Shown here piece by piece: positions 17,645 through 26,035 of a DNA stretch of 64,000 nucleotides. The DNA is from Cytophagales bacterium (GTDB lineage Bacteria > Bacteroidota > Bacteroidia > Cytophagales > Spirosomataceae): positions 141,684 to 205,683 of the forward strand of contig JAAFJE010000010.1 in assembly GCA_013298025.1 (NCBI GenBank). Reading direction: 5' to 3'. The translations under genes and the position numbers were made by a program. Numbering within the stretch: position 1 is the first letter of the stretch; each line of letters starts with the position of its first letter. The notes below the pieces were generated by a model. The model was not told where the DNA came from and did no database searches. It saw nothing but the letters and a program-made list of their open reading frames with translations.

Positions 17645-18811
17645 ATGTTTGAAAACCACACAATTGATATAGGCGTGCTAGAGCAGCGAGCCTATAATTT
17701 GCGGTGGGCAACTGTGCCAGCAGGTGTTATTCCGCTTACGGCTGCCGACCCCGACTTTCCCTGTGCACCTGAAATTACGGAGGCGATTACACGCTATGTT
17801 CAGGACAGGTACTTATGTTATGGCCCTCCCGAAGGGCTTCCGATATTTAAAGAAACCGTTGCCACTTTTTTTCAAGACAAACGCCAAGTAAAGGCTCATC
17901 CTGCTTACACCTTTCCTGTCGATAGTGCCGCTTTTGGCATTTATACCATTTGTAAAGCGTTTCTACAACCGGGCGACGAAGCCATCATTTTTGACCCAGT
18001 AGATTTTTTGTTTAGATACGCCATCGAAACCGTAGGAGCTGTGGCCGTTCCTTTTGCCATTCCTGCTGGTTCGGGTTTTGTTGATTTCGAGGCGTTGAGT
18101 GTGCTTATTACTCCAAAAACCAAGCTTATTTGTTTGTGTAATCCTTTGAATCCTACGGGAAAAGTTTTTACAAAAGAAGAATTACAACAGCTTGGTGCTA
18201 TTGCCTGTCGATATAATCTAACCATTATGTCGGATGAAATTTGGAGTGATATAGTTTTTAGTCCGCATGTTTATACCAGTATTGCCAGTTTGGATGAAGC
18301 CATTCGTGAACGCACCATCATCGTAACGGGCTACAGCAAATCGTATGGATTGGCAGGCTTGCGTATTGGGGCTATTGTAGCACCCAACGAAGCCATGTAT
18401 GCACGGGTTTTTCAAGCCTCCTTGCACCAATCTACTATTCACGGAGCCAATGTATTAGGGCAAGTAGCCGCCAGTACGGCCCTTCAATCGTGCGATTATT
18501 GGCTACACGCATTTGTGGCCCATTTGCAACAAATGCGTGACTTATGCGTAAGCTCGCTCAATGCCACCAAGGGCATCGAGTGCATTGCACCACAAGGTTG
18601 TTATGTAGCGTTTGCCAACATCACACAAACAGGCAAAACCAGTACCGAAATACATGAATTATTATTAAACAAAGCCAAAGTAGCAATTGTACCGGGGCTA
18701 AAGCAATGGTTTGGAGAAGGAGCAGAAGGACACATCCGCCTGTGTTTTGCCACTTCCGAACAAATCTTGACCCAAGCACTTGTACAAACTAAAAATGTAT
18801 TGAACTCATGA
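17645..18811 (+). CDS. PLP-dependent class I/II aminotransferase or C-S lyase (MalY/PatB-like)
   Basis: A 388-residue fold-type I PLP enzyme. Visible landmarks: LTAADPDFPCAPEI near the N terminus (MalY/PatB-like opening), CNPLNPTGKV (about 168-177), SDEIWSDIVF (about 198-207) and the Schiff-base Lys in TGYSKSYGLAG (about 229-239). MalY/PatB members are cystathionine beta-lyases, while close relatives are aminotransferases; the sequence alone does not separate these. Its stop overlaps the next gene's ATG by 4 nt, so the two are translationally coupled and probably act on the same small molecule. Confidence 0.82.
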   Translation: MFENHTIDIGVLEQRAYNLRWATVPAGVIPLTAADPDFPCAPEITEAITRYVQDRYLCYGPPEGLPIFKETVATFFQDKRQVKAHPAYTFPVDSAAFGIYTICKAFLQPGDEAIIFDPVDFLFRYAIETVGAVAVPFAIPAGSGFVDFEALSVLITPKTKLICLCNPLNPTGKVFTKEELQQLGAIACRYNLTIMSDEIWSDIVFSPHVYTSIASLDEAIRERTIIVTGYSKSYGLAGLRIGAIVAPNEAMYARVFQASLHQSTIHGANVLGQVAASTALQSCDYWLHAFVAHLQQMRDLCVSSLNATKGIECIAPQGCYVAFANITQTGKTSTEIHELLLNKAKVAIVPGLKQWFGEGAEGHIRLCFATSEQILTQALVQTKNVLNS

Positions 18812-20745
18812 TGAAAGTAGTTATCATTGGCGGCGGTGTAGCTGGCCTAACCCTTGGATGTTTACTCAACAAAGCAAATGTAGAAGTTGTTATTTTTGAA
18901 AAACAACTCGAACCTACTTCTCGTGGCCATGCCTTTCTGATGCACATAGATGGCTGGTCGATTTTAGAAGAACTTACGCCCTGTCCTCAAACAATGCCTT
19001 TACCGGGCGAAGAGATTGCGGCGTTTTGTCTGAAAAATCAAGACGGGAAAGCACTAAAGAAGCAAAAGTTAAACCTTTGGCGTTGTATCAAACGCAAAGA
19101 CTTGATGGCGTTTTTTTACAAAATTTTCCCTTCACAACAAATCAAATGGGGGCGTTCGTTCTCGCATTTTATCTATGAAAATGGCAAAGTCATTGCCGCC
19201 CAATTTACCAACGGCGAAATCGAATACGGCGATGTATTTGTAGGCGCCGATGGCAGTAATTCTGCCGTAAGAGAAGCCATTTTTGGAAAAGTAAATTTTA
19301 CGCCCGTAGAAGTGAAAGAAGTGGTAGGAATCTGCCGCAACGATGCCCTCGCTACGAGCCATCAAAATATGTTTACCAAATACCAAAGCGATGTAAAAGG
19401 ACTAAGCTTTGGGATGATACCTGTGTCGGGCAACGAGTTTGTATGGTTTATGCAGTATAATTGCAAAGAAAACGATTGCAACAACTGTACTCCCGAAGAA
19501 CTCAAAGCCTTTTGCAACTATATGCTCGCCGATTTTCCGCCAGTGGTATCAACTTTATTAGAAAGCAACGATTTCTCAACAAGTTATATCTGGAATACCC
19601 GTGATTTTGGCGTATTGCCTCGTTTTCACCAAAACAATGTGGTACTCATGGGCGATGCCGCTCATTTGGCCTTGCCGTTTACCAGTGCCGGTACGACAAA
19701 TGCTATTTTAGATGCGAAAATCTTATCTCGTAAACTGCTACAAATCAACAATATAAATACTGTTTTCGAGCAATTTTATACCCGCAGAGTAGATGCCATC
19801 AGCAAACACGTGGCTCTTGGCCGAGAACTCAAAGAAGCTTTTTTGAATCCGCAACGCAAAACCATTGGCGATAAGCTGGTTGTACCGCTTATTTCTAAAA
19901 AAGAAAAAGGATTACAAGGCAACAAACCCATTCAGGTACAGTACTTTACCGACCCCATTTGCTCTACTTGTTGGGTGGTGCAACCGATGTTGCGTAAACT
20001 CAAACTCGAATATGGGCAGTACTTTGATATTGATTACCGCATGGGCGGCTTATTACCTTCGTGGGACGATTATCAGCGTGGTCCGATTTCAAAACCAACC
20101 GATGTAGCCCCCCACTGGGAAGAGGTTTGTATGATTCATGGTATTCCGCTCGATGGCGATATTTGGCTCGAAGACCCGCTGCCGTCGTCGTACCCGCCTT
20201 CTATTGCTTTTAAAGCCGCCCAGATGCAAGATGGCGACCTAGCGGTGGTTTTCCTGCGTCGTATCAAAGAGATGGTTTTTTTAGAAAAAAAGAACATCGT
20301 TGATATGGAATACTTAGAAAAAGCGGCTTTTGAAGTAGGACTCGACTCGGCAAAATTTGTGCGAGATTATGAGGAAAAAGCCAACGAAGAATTTAGAAAA
20401 GATTTGCAATTGGCACAAAAAATGCAAGTTGGCGTTTTTCCAACTTTGATTTTTACCAATCAAGCCAACCAACAATTTGAAAGCAAAGGCTATCAAGAAT
20501 ATGAGTATTTAGAAAATATCATTTTACAACTTGTCCCTAATGCCGAAAAAAAGCCTATCAATACCGACCCGATTTTCTTGTTTAGTAATTTTTCTACCAT
20601 GACCAACAAAGAGTTTTCGTTTTTGAGCGATACGACCATAGAACAAAGCGACGCTGTCTTGGAAGAACTTTACCAAAAAGGTTATATCGACAAATACGAA
20701 AGCAAAAACGGTATTATTTGGAAAAGCAGACTGGCCAATTATTGA
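18808..20745 (+). CDS. FAD-dependent monooxygenase fused to a DsbA-family domain
   Basis: A 645-residue fusion. Residues 1 to about 365 are a PHBH-type flavin monooxygenase: GGGVAGL at 8-14, VGADGSNSAVR at 145-155 and MGDAAHLALPFTSAG at 281-295. Residues about 373-590 are a thioredoxin-fold DsbA/FrnE/SpxH-type domain with PICSTCW, giving a CxxC at C385/C388. The last 50 residues resemble the short helical tail of DsbA-like Bacteroidota proteins. There is no signal peptide, so it is cytosolic. The domains are continuous with no stop or frameshift at the junction. It starts inside the stop of the PLP enzyme (ATGATG; the second ATG at 18811 is an alternative). Substrate unknown; the pairing suggests oxidation of a sulfur-containing or amino compound. 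Confidence 0.78.
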   Translation: MMKVVIIGGGVAGLTLGCLLNKANVEVVIFEKQLEPTSRGHAFLMHIDGWSILEELTPCPQTMPLPGEEIAAFCLKNQDGKALKKQKLNLWRCIKRKDLMAFFYKIFPSQQIKWGRSFSHFIYENGKVIAAQFTNGEIEYGDVFVGADGSNSAVREAIFGKVNFTPVEVKEVVGICRNDALATSHQNMFTKYQSDVKGLSFGMIPVSGNEFVWFMQYNCKENDCNNCTPEELKAFCNYMLADFPPVVSTLLESNDFSTSYIWNTRDFGVLPRFHQNNVVLMGDAAHLALPFTSAGTTNAILDAKILSRKLLQINNINTVFEQFYTRRVDAISKHVALGRELKEAFLNPQRKTIGDKLVVPLISKKEKGLQGNKPIQVQYFTDPICSTCWVVQPMLRKLKLEYGQYFDIDYRMGGLLPSWDDYQRGPISKPTDVAPHWEEVCMIHGIPLDGDIWLEDPLPSSYPPSIAFKAAQMQDGDLAVVFLRRIKEMVFLEKKNIVDMEYLEKAAFEVGLDSAKFVRDYEEKANEEFRKDLQLAQKMQVGVFPTLIFTNQANQQFESKGYQEYEYLENIILQLVPNAEKKPINTDPIFLFSNFSTMTNKEFSFLSDTTIEQSDAVLEELYQKGYIDKYESKNGIIWKSRLANY

Positions 20746-20826
20746 GTGAGTTAGTGAATTGTGAGTTAGTGAATTACATACCAAACAATTCACTAACTCA
20801 CAACTCTCTCATTCACAACTCACTTA
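20743..20826. repeat. Octamer repeat array arranged as an inverted repeat, site C
   Basis: The left arm 20743-20776 (TGAGTGAGTTAGTGAATT, then the same unit again) and right arm 20787-20826 (AATTCACTAACTCACA, then related units) are largely complementary across a 10-bp loop. The left arm begins with the TGA of the fusion gene and the right arm supplies the TGA of the convergent TSUP gene (20820-20822). It can act as a bidirectional terminator-like hairpin. Confidence 0.85.
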
Positions 20827-21575
20827 AAAATATCGTATCCAAATCGCACGATTACACCTATGACGACTATCACAAAGAAGATTCTGACAAAATTACTGCC
20901 TTTTTTCAAAGCCAAACGAGAGCCTATTATCGAACCTGCTATATTGGCGATACCCAAGGGAATGGCTATGTCGAAAAGCACATCGCCCGACGACATAAAG
21001 AAAATAATGGCAGGAATATTGGAGGCACAGTTGAGGATTTTGGCATAAGCAGAAGCGTGCACAAAGTCGAGTCCAAAGATAGATACGAATGCAAATATCA
21101 AAAAACTCCCCATGCCTGGGCCAAAAAAGCCATCGTAAAAGCCCAATATTGCTCCCGTTGCCAATATCCCCCACAGCAAAACCTTGCCTTGGTACTTAGG
21201 GCTATGCGATGTACCTAAATTCTTTTTAAACAAGGTATAAAGCAATACCGCCACCAACAAGCCCAAAATGAGGGGTTTGAGTACGTTTTTATCCAGACTT
21301 GTCACCAACCTTGCTCCCATCAAAGCAAATACGCCCGTCACCAACACCGCAGGCAACATGATTTTCCAATCGACCTTGATTCGTTTCATGTATTGCGATG
21401 CCGCTACCAATGTACCCGACACCGAGGCCAATTTATGCGTACCAATAATCGTAGGAATGGCATATTGAGGCAAAAAAATCAACAAAGCAGGCAACTGTAT
21501 CAAGCCTCCTCCGCCAACAATGGCATCGACAAAGCCCGCACTAAACGCAAAAAGACAGAGGATTATTAGGAGCAT
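20820..21575 (-). CDS. TSUP-family (TauE/SafE) membrane transporter
   Basis: A 251-residue polytopic membrane protein with about eight hydrophobic segments. The N-terminal half repeat carries DAIVGGGGLIQLPALL (about residues 17-32), and the second half carries GFYDGFFGPGMGSFL, both hallmarks of TauE/SafE transporters that export sulfite, sulfonates or related organic anions. The ATG at 21575 is used because it starts directly at the first membrane helix. The last codons and TGA lie in repeat array C. It is convergent with the FAD-DsbA fusion; a sulfur-related link is possible but unproven. Confidence 0.85.
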   Translation of the reverse strand: MLLIILCLFAFSAGFVDAIVGGGGLIQLPALLIFLPQYAIPTIIGTHKLASVSGTLVAASQYMKRIKVDWKIMLPAVLVTGVFALMGARLVTSLDKNVLKPLILGLLVAVLLYTLFKKNLGTSHSPKYQGKVLLWGILATGAILGFYDGFFGPGMGSFLIFAFVSIFGLDFVHASAYAKILNCASNIPAIIFFMSSGDVLFDIAIPLGIANIAGSIIGSRLALKKGSNFVRIFFVIVVIGVIVRFGYDIFK

Positions 21576-21614
21576 GGGGGATTGTAGATTTCTGGGATTT
21601 GAGTAACAATACAA

Positions 21615-21643
21615 AATTGTGAATTGTCAATTGTGAGCTAGTG
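21615..21643. repeat. Single arm of the octamer repeat family, site E
   Basis: AATTGTGAATTGTCAATTG followed by TGAGCTAGTG has the same units as arrays A-D, but without a partner arm nearby. It lies upstream of the TSUP gene. Confidence 0.5.
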
Positions 21644-21708
21644 TTCTGATTATCATAAATTTACATTTTTAGTTAAAATTAATATCGCATGATTATTTGA
21701 TTTGGGAT

Positions 21709-21960
21709 TTATATATTTTTACCTGCATTCGCAATCAAGAGGTACACCAAGTCCACTTTTATACCATACTCTTTCAGGTAGGCACAAGCCGAAATATACT
21801 CTCCACGTATTACTAAGTTTTCAGTTCGTTCTCCTACTGTTTCAAAAGGTTCTACTTCGTAAAAGGCATACCTCTTTTAATGCGGTCGTAAACCTTGTCG
21901 TTTTCACGGCAACGCAACACTCACTGTGTTCGGGTAATACGGAATGTATTTTATGGGCAT
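21709..21960 (-). pseudogene. Decayed N-terminal fragment of a site-specific DNA methyltransferase
   Basis: Read leftward from an ATG at 21960, the frame starts MPIKYIPYYPNTV, meets in-frame stops (TGA, TAA), then continues open to a TAA at 21709. Another frame in the gap gives NDKVYDRIKRGMPF, and the original frame resumes with YEVEPFETVGERTEN and IRGEYISACAYLKEYG, then VDLVY. This order resembles the start of large Bacteroidota N6-adenine methyltransferases, where VDLVY is followed by the catalytic DPPF motif. Here that motif is destroyed (LLIANAG). So it is a truncated, frameshifted relic. It begins 7 bp downstream of ptuB on the same strand. Family assignment rests on my recall of these motifs. 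Confidence 0.55.
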
Positions 21961-21966
21961 TGTTGC

Positions 21967-22779
21967 TTAGTTGTTATTGGTTCTAAAATAATTCAAAAAA
22001 TATTTGTACTTTATTAAAGTTTGCCAGTTAGAAAGGGTTTTGAAAGAATCAATTATCTTTCCATCTTTAGATAGTTTTGATGGATTTACATCTAAGTTCA
22101 AGGCAATGATTTCTCTTATTTCTGTTTCGTTTGTAACGTTCATTATTTCATCTTCTGTAACATCAGACTTTGCAAATAAGAACCAAATACGTCTAATGTT
22201 TTTTAGCAAATCCTTATTCAGATTTAAGGGATTAATTAAACGATTATCTATTTCGTCGTTTACATAGTACAGCGTACCATCATTCAGATAAGCTATACTA
22301 TTGGGCATCAAGTTAAATGGAGGAACGAAATCGTTTCCTCGGCTACGATTACAACATAGGTATTCCGATGTATCAATAATTCTACCATTACAAGAGGCGA
22401 CAATATTATGGTAAGCAATATGGTGAGGAAATGGAGGCGTTGCTTGTTGCGTAGCTGAATCTCTAAAACTACGCTGTAAAACAATATTTTGCGCTAAAAT
22501 ATTACTGTAATCAAAATAACGTTGCAATTCTGTGTTATCAATATTTTGTGCTCTTGGAATGATATGTTCCAATTCAGTGTTTCGTGAATTATCTATTTGT
22601 CTGCAACAATAACAACAAATGTTATTTTGTTCTTCCAAACAATACGTTCTATATGCTGAAACATCTATATCATTATATCCAATATTAATATATCTATTAG
22701 CTTCTGGCTGCCATTGTCCATTTATAAAATTAGAAACGTAATCAATCGCAGCTTGATTGTCTTTATTTACAGTTATCAT
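21967..22779 (-). CDS. ptuB: Septu-like HNH endonuclease PtuB
   Basis: A 270-residue HNH-type nuclease. The core is CCYCCRQ (about residues 54-60), ELEHIIPRAQN (about 69-79; His is metal/catalytic), then YHNIVASCNG and CCNRSRGN, giving a beta-beta-alpha fold with extra Cys pairs that likely bind zinc. It starts 6 bp after the stop of a RecF/OLD-type ATPase gene. An ATPase plus HNH pair is the definition of the Septu anti-phage system (PtuA-PtuB), in which the ATPase restrains the nuclease until infection. AT-rich codon use matches its partner and differs from the metabolic neighbours. Confidence 0.78.
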   Translation of the reverse strand: MITVNKDNQAAIDYVSNFINGQWQPEANRYINIGYNDIDVSAYRTYCLEEQNNICCYCCRQIDNSRNTELEHIIPRAQNIDNTELQRYFDYSNILAQNIVLQRSFRDSATQQATPPFPHHIAYHNIVASCNGRIIDTSEYLCCNRSRGNDFVPPFNLMPNSIAYLNDGTLYYVNDEIDNRLINPLNLNKDLLKNIRRIWFLFAKSDVTEDEIMNVTNETEIREIIALNLDVNPSKLSKDGKIIDSFKTLSNWQTLIKYKYFLNYFRTNNN

Positions 22780-22785
22780 GGCATA

Positions 22786-24147
22786 CTATTTTTTATTCAT
22801 TTCGATACGACTCTCAATTTCTTTTTGAATGTAGTGGTTGTTCTCACCAACAATAGCAGATAGCTCATTTTTAAGCTTTTCAGCATCATCAACCCTATTT
22901 CTACTTGCCAAAATAACAATCGAATCAATGAGGTTATCAATAGTAGATGCTCTGTATTTAGCACCCATTACTTCCATTAAACTAGTGGTATAATCTATTC
23001 CAAAAACATTTTCGATATCTTCGTTCCAGTACTCTGTACCCGCATTTTTAAGTTTAACAATTTTATTTTCTAAGCCATCAGCTTTTAGATTGCTTATTAC
23101 CAAAGGCGAATGTGTACTTATGATAAATTGCATATTAGGAAACGTTTTTTTAAATCGTTGAATAACCTCTTGTTGAAGCGAAGGATGAAGGTGTAGTTCA
23201 ATTTCATCAATCAACACCACTCCTTGTGGCTCTTGCTCTCCGTTTAACACATAACTACGATAAGCAATGTCAAACACAATAGAAAGCAAACGATTGTACC
23301 CTTGAGGTAGGTGTTCAAAAAAAATTTCTCTTTTATCTTGAAATAGAAATTTAATAGAGATAGCATTTTCTTCTCTTAATGGACGTTCAAGCACTACTTT
23401 ATGAATAGTTAACTCACTATTGATAAATTCAAAATTGGGGTTTAAAGCTGAGGTAAACAACTTTAAACGTTCGTCTATGAAAGCTATTTCCTTTCTTTCT
23501 TTCAGGGTGTCTTCTTCTGAATTTTTAAAATCGTTTATTTTGGAGTATTGAGAAATATACCTATTCTGCCATATTTCAGCACAGTTAGCCTCTGCATCCC
23601 ACTGATAATAAGCAAATGCTCGTGGGATAATACCACTTTTTAATACACTTTTTGCATAAGAACCTATATTGATTTTTTTATGTGGATATGAATCAGAAAA
23701 AAAGGCAAAAATAGGTAGTTTTGAGTTTTTTAAGTCAGCATTATAGCTCCTTGTAAAATCTAAAAAGGCATCTCGATACCTTGTTTCAAGCAGTCTTCCA
23801 TCTGCACTATTTTTAACAATAGCCCAATCAAATTCATTATTATTGATGTTGGCTTTGCATTCAATAGTTATAGGATAACTATAAAACTTGGTACTGCTAT
23901 CAATAAAAGCATCAGTTTTAGACAAATTTGCCAAATGCAGGTCAGGGGTATTACCAAGCAATTCGAGTTTTTCATTTTTATCCTTATACTTTGAGAATAC
24001 AAAGCTCATAGCAGTTTTTATTGAGTTCATCAAAGTAGTTTTACCTGTTCCATTTTTCCCAAAAAGCACAGTTGTTTTTTCTGCGAATGAAATTTCATAT
24101 TGCTTAAAACATCTAAAGTTTTCTAAGGCTATACTATTAATCTTCAT
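22786..24147 (-). CDS. ptuA: Septu-like AAA ATPase PtuA
   Basis: A 453-residue ABC/SMC-like ATPase of the RecF/OLD group. Walker A is FGKNGTGKTT (about residues 29-38). The ABC-signature-like LPQGYNRLLS lies near 280, Walker B is GVVLIDEIELHLHP (about 312-325), and the D-loop/switch region reads ISTHSPLVIS. There is no TOPRIM domain at the C terminus, so it is not an OLD nuclease. With the adjacent HNH gene it forms a Septu-type defence pair. The only upstream gene is a frameshifted XRE regulator, so transcription may be deregulated. Retron- or other ATPase-HNH systems are alternatives, but no reverse transcriptase or msr RNA was seen. Confidence 0.78.
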   Translation of the reverse strand: MKINSIALENFRCFKQYEISFAEKTTVLFGKNGTGKTTLMNSIKTAMSFVFSKYKDKNEKLELLGNTPDLHLANLSKTDAFIDSSTKFYSYPITIECKANINNNEFDWAIVKNSADGRLLETRYRDAFLDFTRSYNADLKNSKLPIFAFFSDSYPHKKINIGSYAKSVLKSGIIPRAFAYYQWDAEANCAEIWQNRYISQYSKINDFKNSEEDTLKERKEIAFIDERLKLFTSALNPNFEFINSELTIHKVVLERPLREENAISIKFLFQDKREIFFEHLPQGYNRLLSIVFDIAYRSYVLNGEQEPQGVVLIDEIELHLHPSLQQEVIQRFKKTFPNMQFIISTHSPLVISNLKADGLENKIVKLKNAGTEYWNEDIENVFGIDYTTSLMEVMGAKYRASTIDNLIDSIVILASRNRVDDAEKLKNELSAIVGENNHYIQKEIESRIEMNKK

Positions 24148-24180
24148 ATCTTAATCGTTAAAAAAAACTGGTCTAACTTA

Positions 24181-24437
24181 CTATTTAATTTGATGATGTG
24201 TTGTATCAGCATTGTCTTTATTCAACCAAATCAAAGCCGTTTCTTCGGGGCGACCTCCCACTTTTGCTTTATCCACTTGGCGTAAACACCTGCAAGATGT
24301 TTGTAACACCATATTTTTTCGTTTCTCTCAAACTTACTGATGATAGCTTGGTCAATATCCAATTCTGTAGCAACCTGCCTTCGAAATAGTTCTTTGCTTT
24401 CCCTCGCTAGTTTTGTTAAGTCTCTAAATGTGTTCAC
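24181..24437 (-). pseudogene. Frameshifted XRE-family (C-protein-like) regulator
   Basis: The first frame gives MNTFRDLTKLARESKELFRR, then QVATELDIDQAIISKFERNEK, a clear helix-turn-helix. After that it drifts into unrelated residues. Another frame continues with QVDKAKVGGRPEETALIWLN and a stop at 24181, which matches the usual C-terminal part of the same small regulators (a V-K-LA-K-x-PEE-x-L-x-WL pattern). The 257-bp span is not a multiple of three. I infer one gene broken by a net frameshift in the middle. Such regulators usually control restriction-modification genes, consistent with the methyltransferase relic on the other side of ptuAB. Confidence 0.6.
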
Positions 24438-24451
24438 TAGACAATATATAT

Positions 24452-24470
24452 TTTGACAAAATTAGTCAAA
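24452..24470 (-). promoter_or_regulatory. Promoter with overlapping operator dyad, XRE-ptuAB
   Basis: Read leftward, TAATTTTG (24457-24464) fits the -7 consensus and lies 19 nt before the XRE start. It is bracketed by the inverted repeat TTTGAC (24452-24457) and GTCAAA (24465-24470). A dyad covering the -7 box is a typical autoregulation layout for C-type XRE proteins. Confidence 0.5.
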
Positions 24471-24640
24471 TTTAATTATTATTTCGGGATGTTAGTTCTT
24501 GCAGTAGGAAATTTCGGCTATTGTATTAGTTTTAGGCAAGGTCGATTTGTGTGTAAACCTGTCAATCAAATATGCTAAGATATACGACTAGAAAAGAAAA
24601 AATTAAAATGAAGAATGACAAAAATTTTGGAACATTAGAT

Positions 24641-24648
24641 TCAAGTAA
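24641..24648. repeat. Target-site duplication, left copy
   Basis: TCAAGTAA directly abuts the left end of the insertion sequence and is repeated at 25930-25937. Confidence 0.9.
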
Positions 24649-25929
24649 CTGACCTTTCGCAGGTAAAATATTATGATTTTACAATAAAAAGATTAATAAA
24701 GGCAAAAACCTGCTTAAATTTCATTTTTCAAACCTCAAACATAGCAAAATGAAAAACCCACAATTAATGGACATTTATAGTGATTACCTGATAACATCGT
24801 TTGGATTAGTAACGTCAACAGGGTTATCTAAAATGCTTGATAATGGGTATAGTCATGATCAAATCAGTAGGTTTTTGGCACAACGAGAGTTTGACCAACA
24901 AGACTACTGGAAAATGGTTAAAAAAATCATACGCAAAATCGAAAGCATTGATTATGGGATTTTGGCAATTGATGATACAATAGAAGAAAAACCCTACACC
25001 ACAGAAAATGATATAATCTGTTGGCATTGGGATCATTCTAAGAATTGTAACATAAAGGGTATCAACATTTTAAATTTTTTGTTTACTCGTAAATTAGATG
25101 ACGGACAAGAAGTTTCGATTCCTGTCGCATTTGAAGTAGTAAAAAAAACAGAACAATATCTTGATACAAAAGAAAATATAGTCAAACGCCGTAGTCCCAT
25201 CACTAAAAACGAAATGCTTTTGAATAGGCTTCGTGTCTTAACCCAACTCAATAAAGTTCAATACAAGTATGTTGTTTGGGACACTTGGTTTTCTTCAAAG
25301 GAAAATTTTGAATGTGTTCACCATGAGTTCAAAAAACACTTTGTATGTGCCCTAAAAAGCAATAGGACAGTTGCAATATCCGAGCAAGCAAAACGTCAAG
25401 GTAAATTCCTAAAAGTAGAACAGTTAGACTTACAACCTAATCAGACACGGACAGTATGGCTTAAAGGAATGGATTTCCCAATCCTTTTAGTCAAACAGGT
25501 CTTTACAAACCAAGATGGTTCGACTGGAGCGTTGTATATCGTTACCAACGATTTAGATTTATCTTATGACGACATCACTACAATCTATAAAAGACGATGG
25601 AACGTAGAGTCCTTCCACAAATCGCTCAAAAGCAATGTTAATTTAGAAAATTCACCAACAAAGTATGAAACAACTCAGGCTAATCACATTTTTGCATCAA
25701 TGATTGCCTTTTGTAAACTGGAGTTGCTCAAGTTTAAAGTTGGCTGTAACCATTTTGCTCTAAAAGCTAAACTATACATCAAAGCTCTTCAAGCTTCCTA
25801 TTCAGAATTACAAAAATTCAAGCAAACAGATGTTTTTAGAATTGATACTAAACACGATGCCGCCCTTTTGGAGGCTTCCCATTAATACAATTTTTTAATC
25901 TTCAAAATTTTTGACCTGCGAAAGGTCAG
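24649..25929 (+). mobile_element. Intact insertion sequence, IS4/IS701-like
   Basis: A 1281-bp element with perfect 16-bp terminal inverted repeats, CTGACCTTTCGCAGGT at 24649-24664 and its complement at 25914-25929, enclosing one transposase gene. Both ends are flanked by the 8-bp direct repeat TCAAGTAA. Complete ends plus perfect target duplication indicate a recent insertion that is probably still mobile. Removing the element rejoins a short frame, MKNDKNFGTLDSS onward, of about 20 codons, so no sizeable gene is evidently broken. Confidence 0.93.
24749..25885 (+). CDS. DDE transposase, IS4/IS701-like
   Basis: A 378-residue transposase filling the insertion sequence. A first catalytic Asp lies in AIDDTIEEKP (about residues 73-82). 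A second is likely in YVVWDTWFSS (about 156-165). The Y-R-W-x-VE-x-F-H-K-S-L-K block (RRWNVESFHKSLKS, about 284-297) supplies the Glu of the YREK-type signature used by IS4-group enzymes. The frame is open throughout, so it looks functional. Family placement between IS4 and IS701 is uncertain; the 8-bp duplication favours IS4-like chemistry over the 4-bp duplications usual for IS701. Confidence 0.9.
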   Translation: MKNPQLMDIYSDYLITSFGLVTSTGLSKMLDNGYSHDQISRFLAQREFDQQDYWKMVKKIIRKIESIDYGILAIDDTIEEKPYTTENDIICWHWDHSKNCNIKGINILNFLFTRKLDDGQEVSIPVAFEVVKKTEQYLDTKENIVKRRSPITKNEMLLNRLRVLTQLNKVQYKYVVWDTWFSSKENFECVHHEFKKHFVCALKSNRTVAISEQAKRQGKFLKVEQLDLQPNQTRTVWLKGMDFPILLVKQVFTNQDGSTGALYIVTNDLDLSYDDITTIYKRRWNVESFHKSLKSNVNLENSPTKYETTQANHIFASMIAFCKLELLKFKVGCNHFALKAKLYIKALQASYSELQKFKQTDVFRIDTKHDAALLEASH

Positions 25930-25937
25930 TCAAGTAA
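25930..25937. repeat. Target-site duplication, right copy
   Basis: TCAAGTAA, identical to the left copy, directly abuts the right inverted repeat. Confidence 0.9.
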
Positions 25938-26035
25938 TAAATGTATCCGTTTAAGGTTGTAAAAAAAACGCTTTCGGAGATCGCTGTCAAAAGTTACGGC
26001 ATTCTTGAAACTCTTCATCAACAAATCCATAACCA

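Noticed and set aside
22786..24147. Retron or OLD-nuclease reading of the ATPase
   Set aside because: There is no TOPRIM domain, no reverse transcriptase and no msr-like RNA nearby; ATPase plus HNH fits Septu better.
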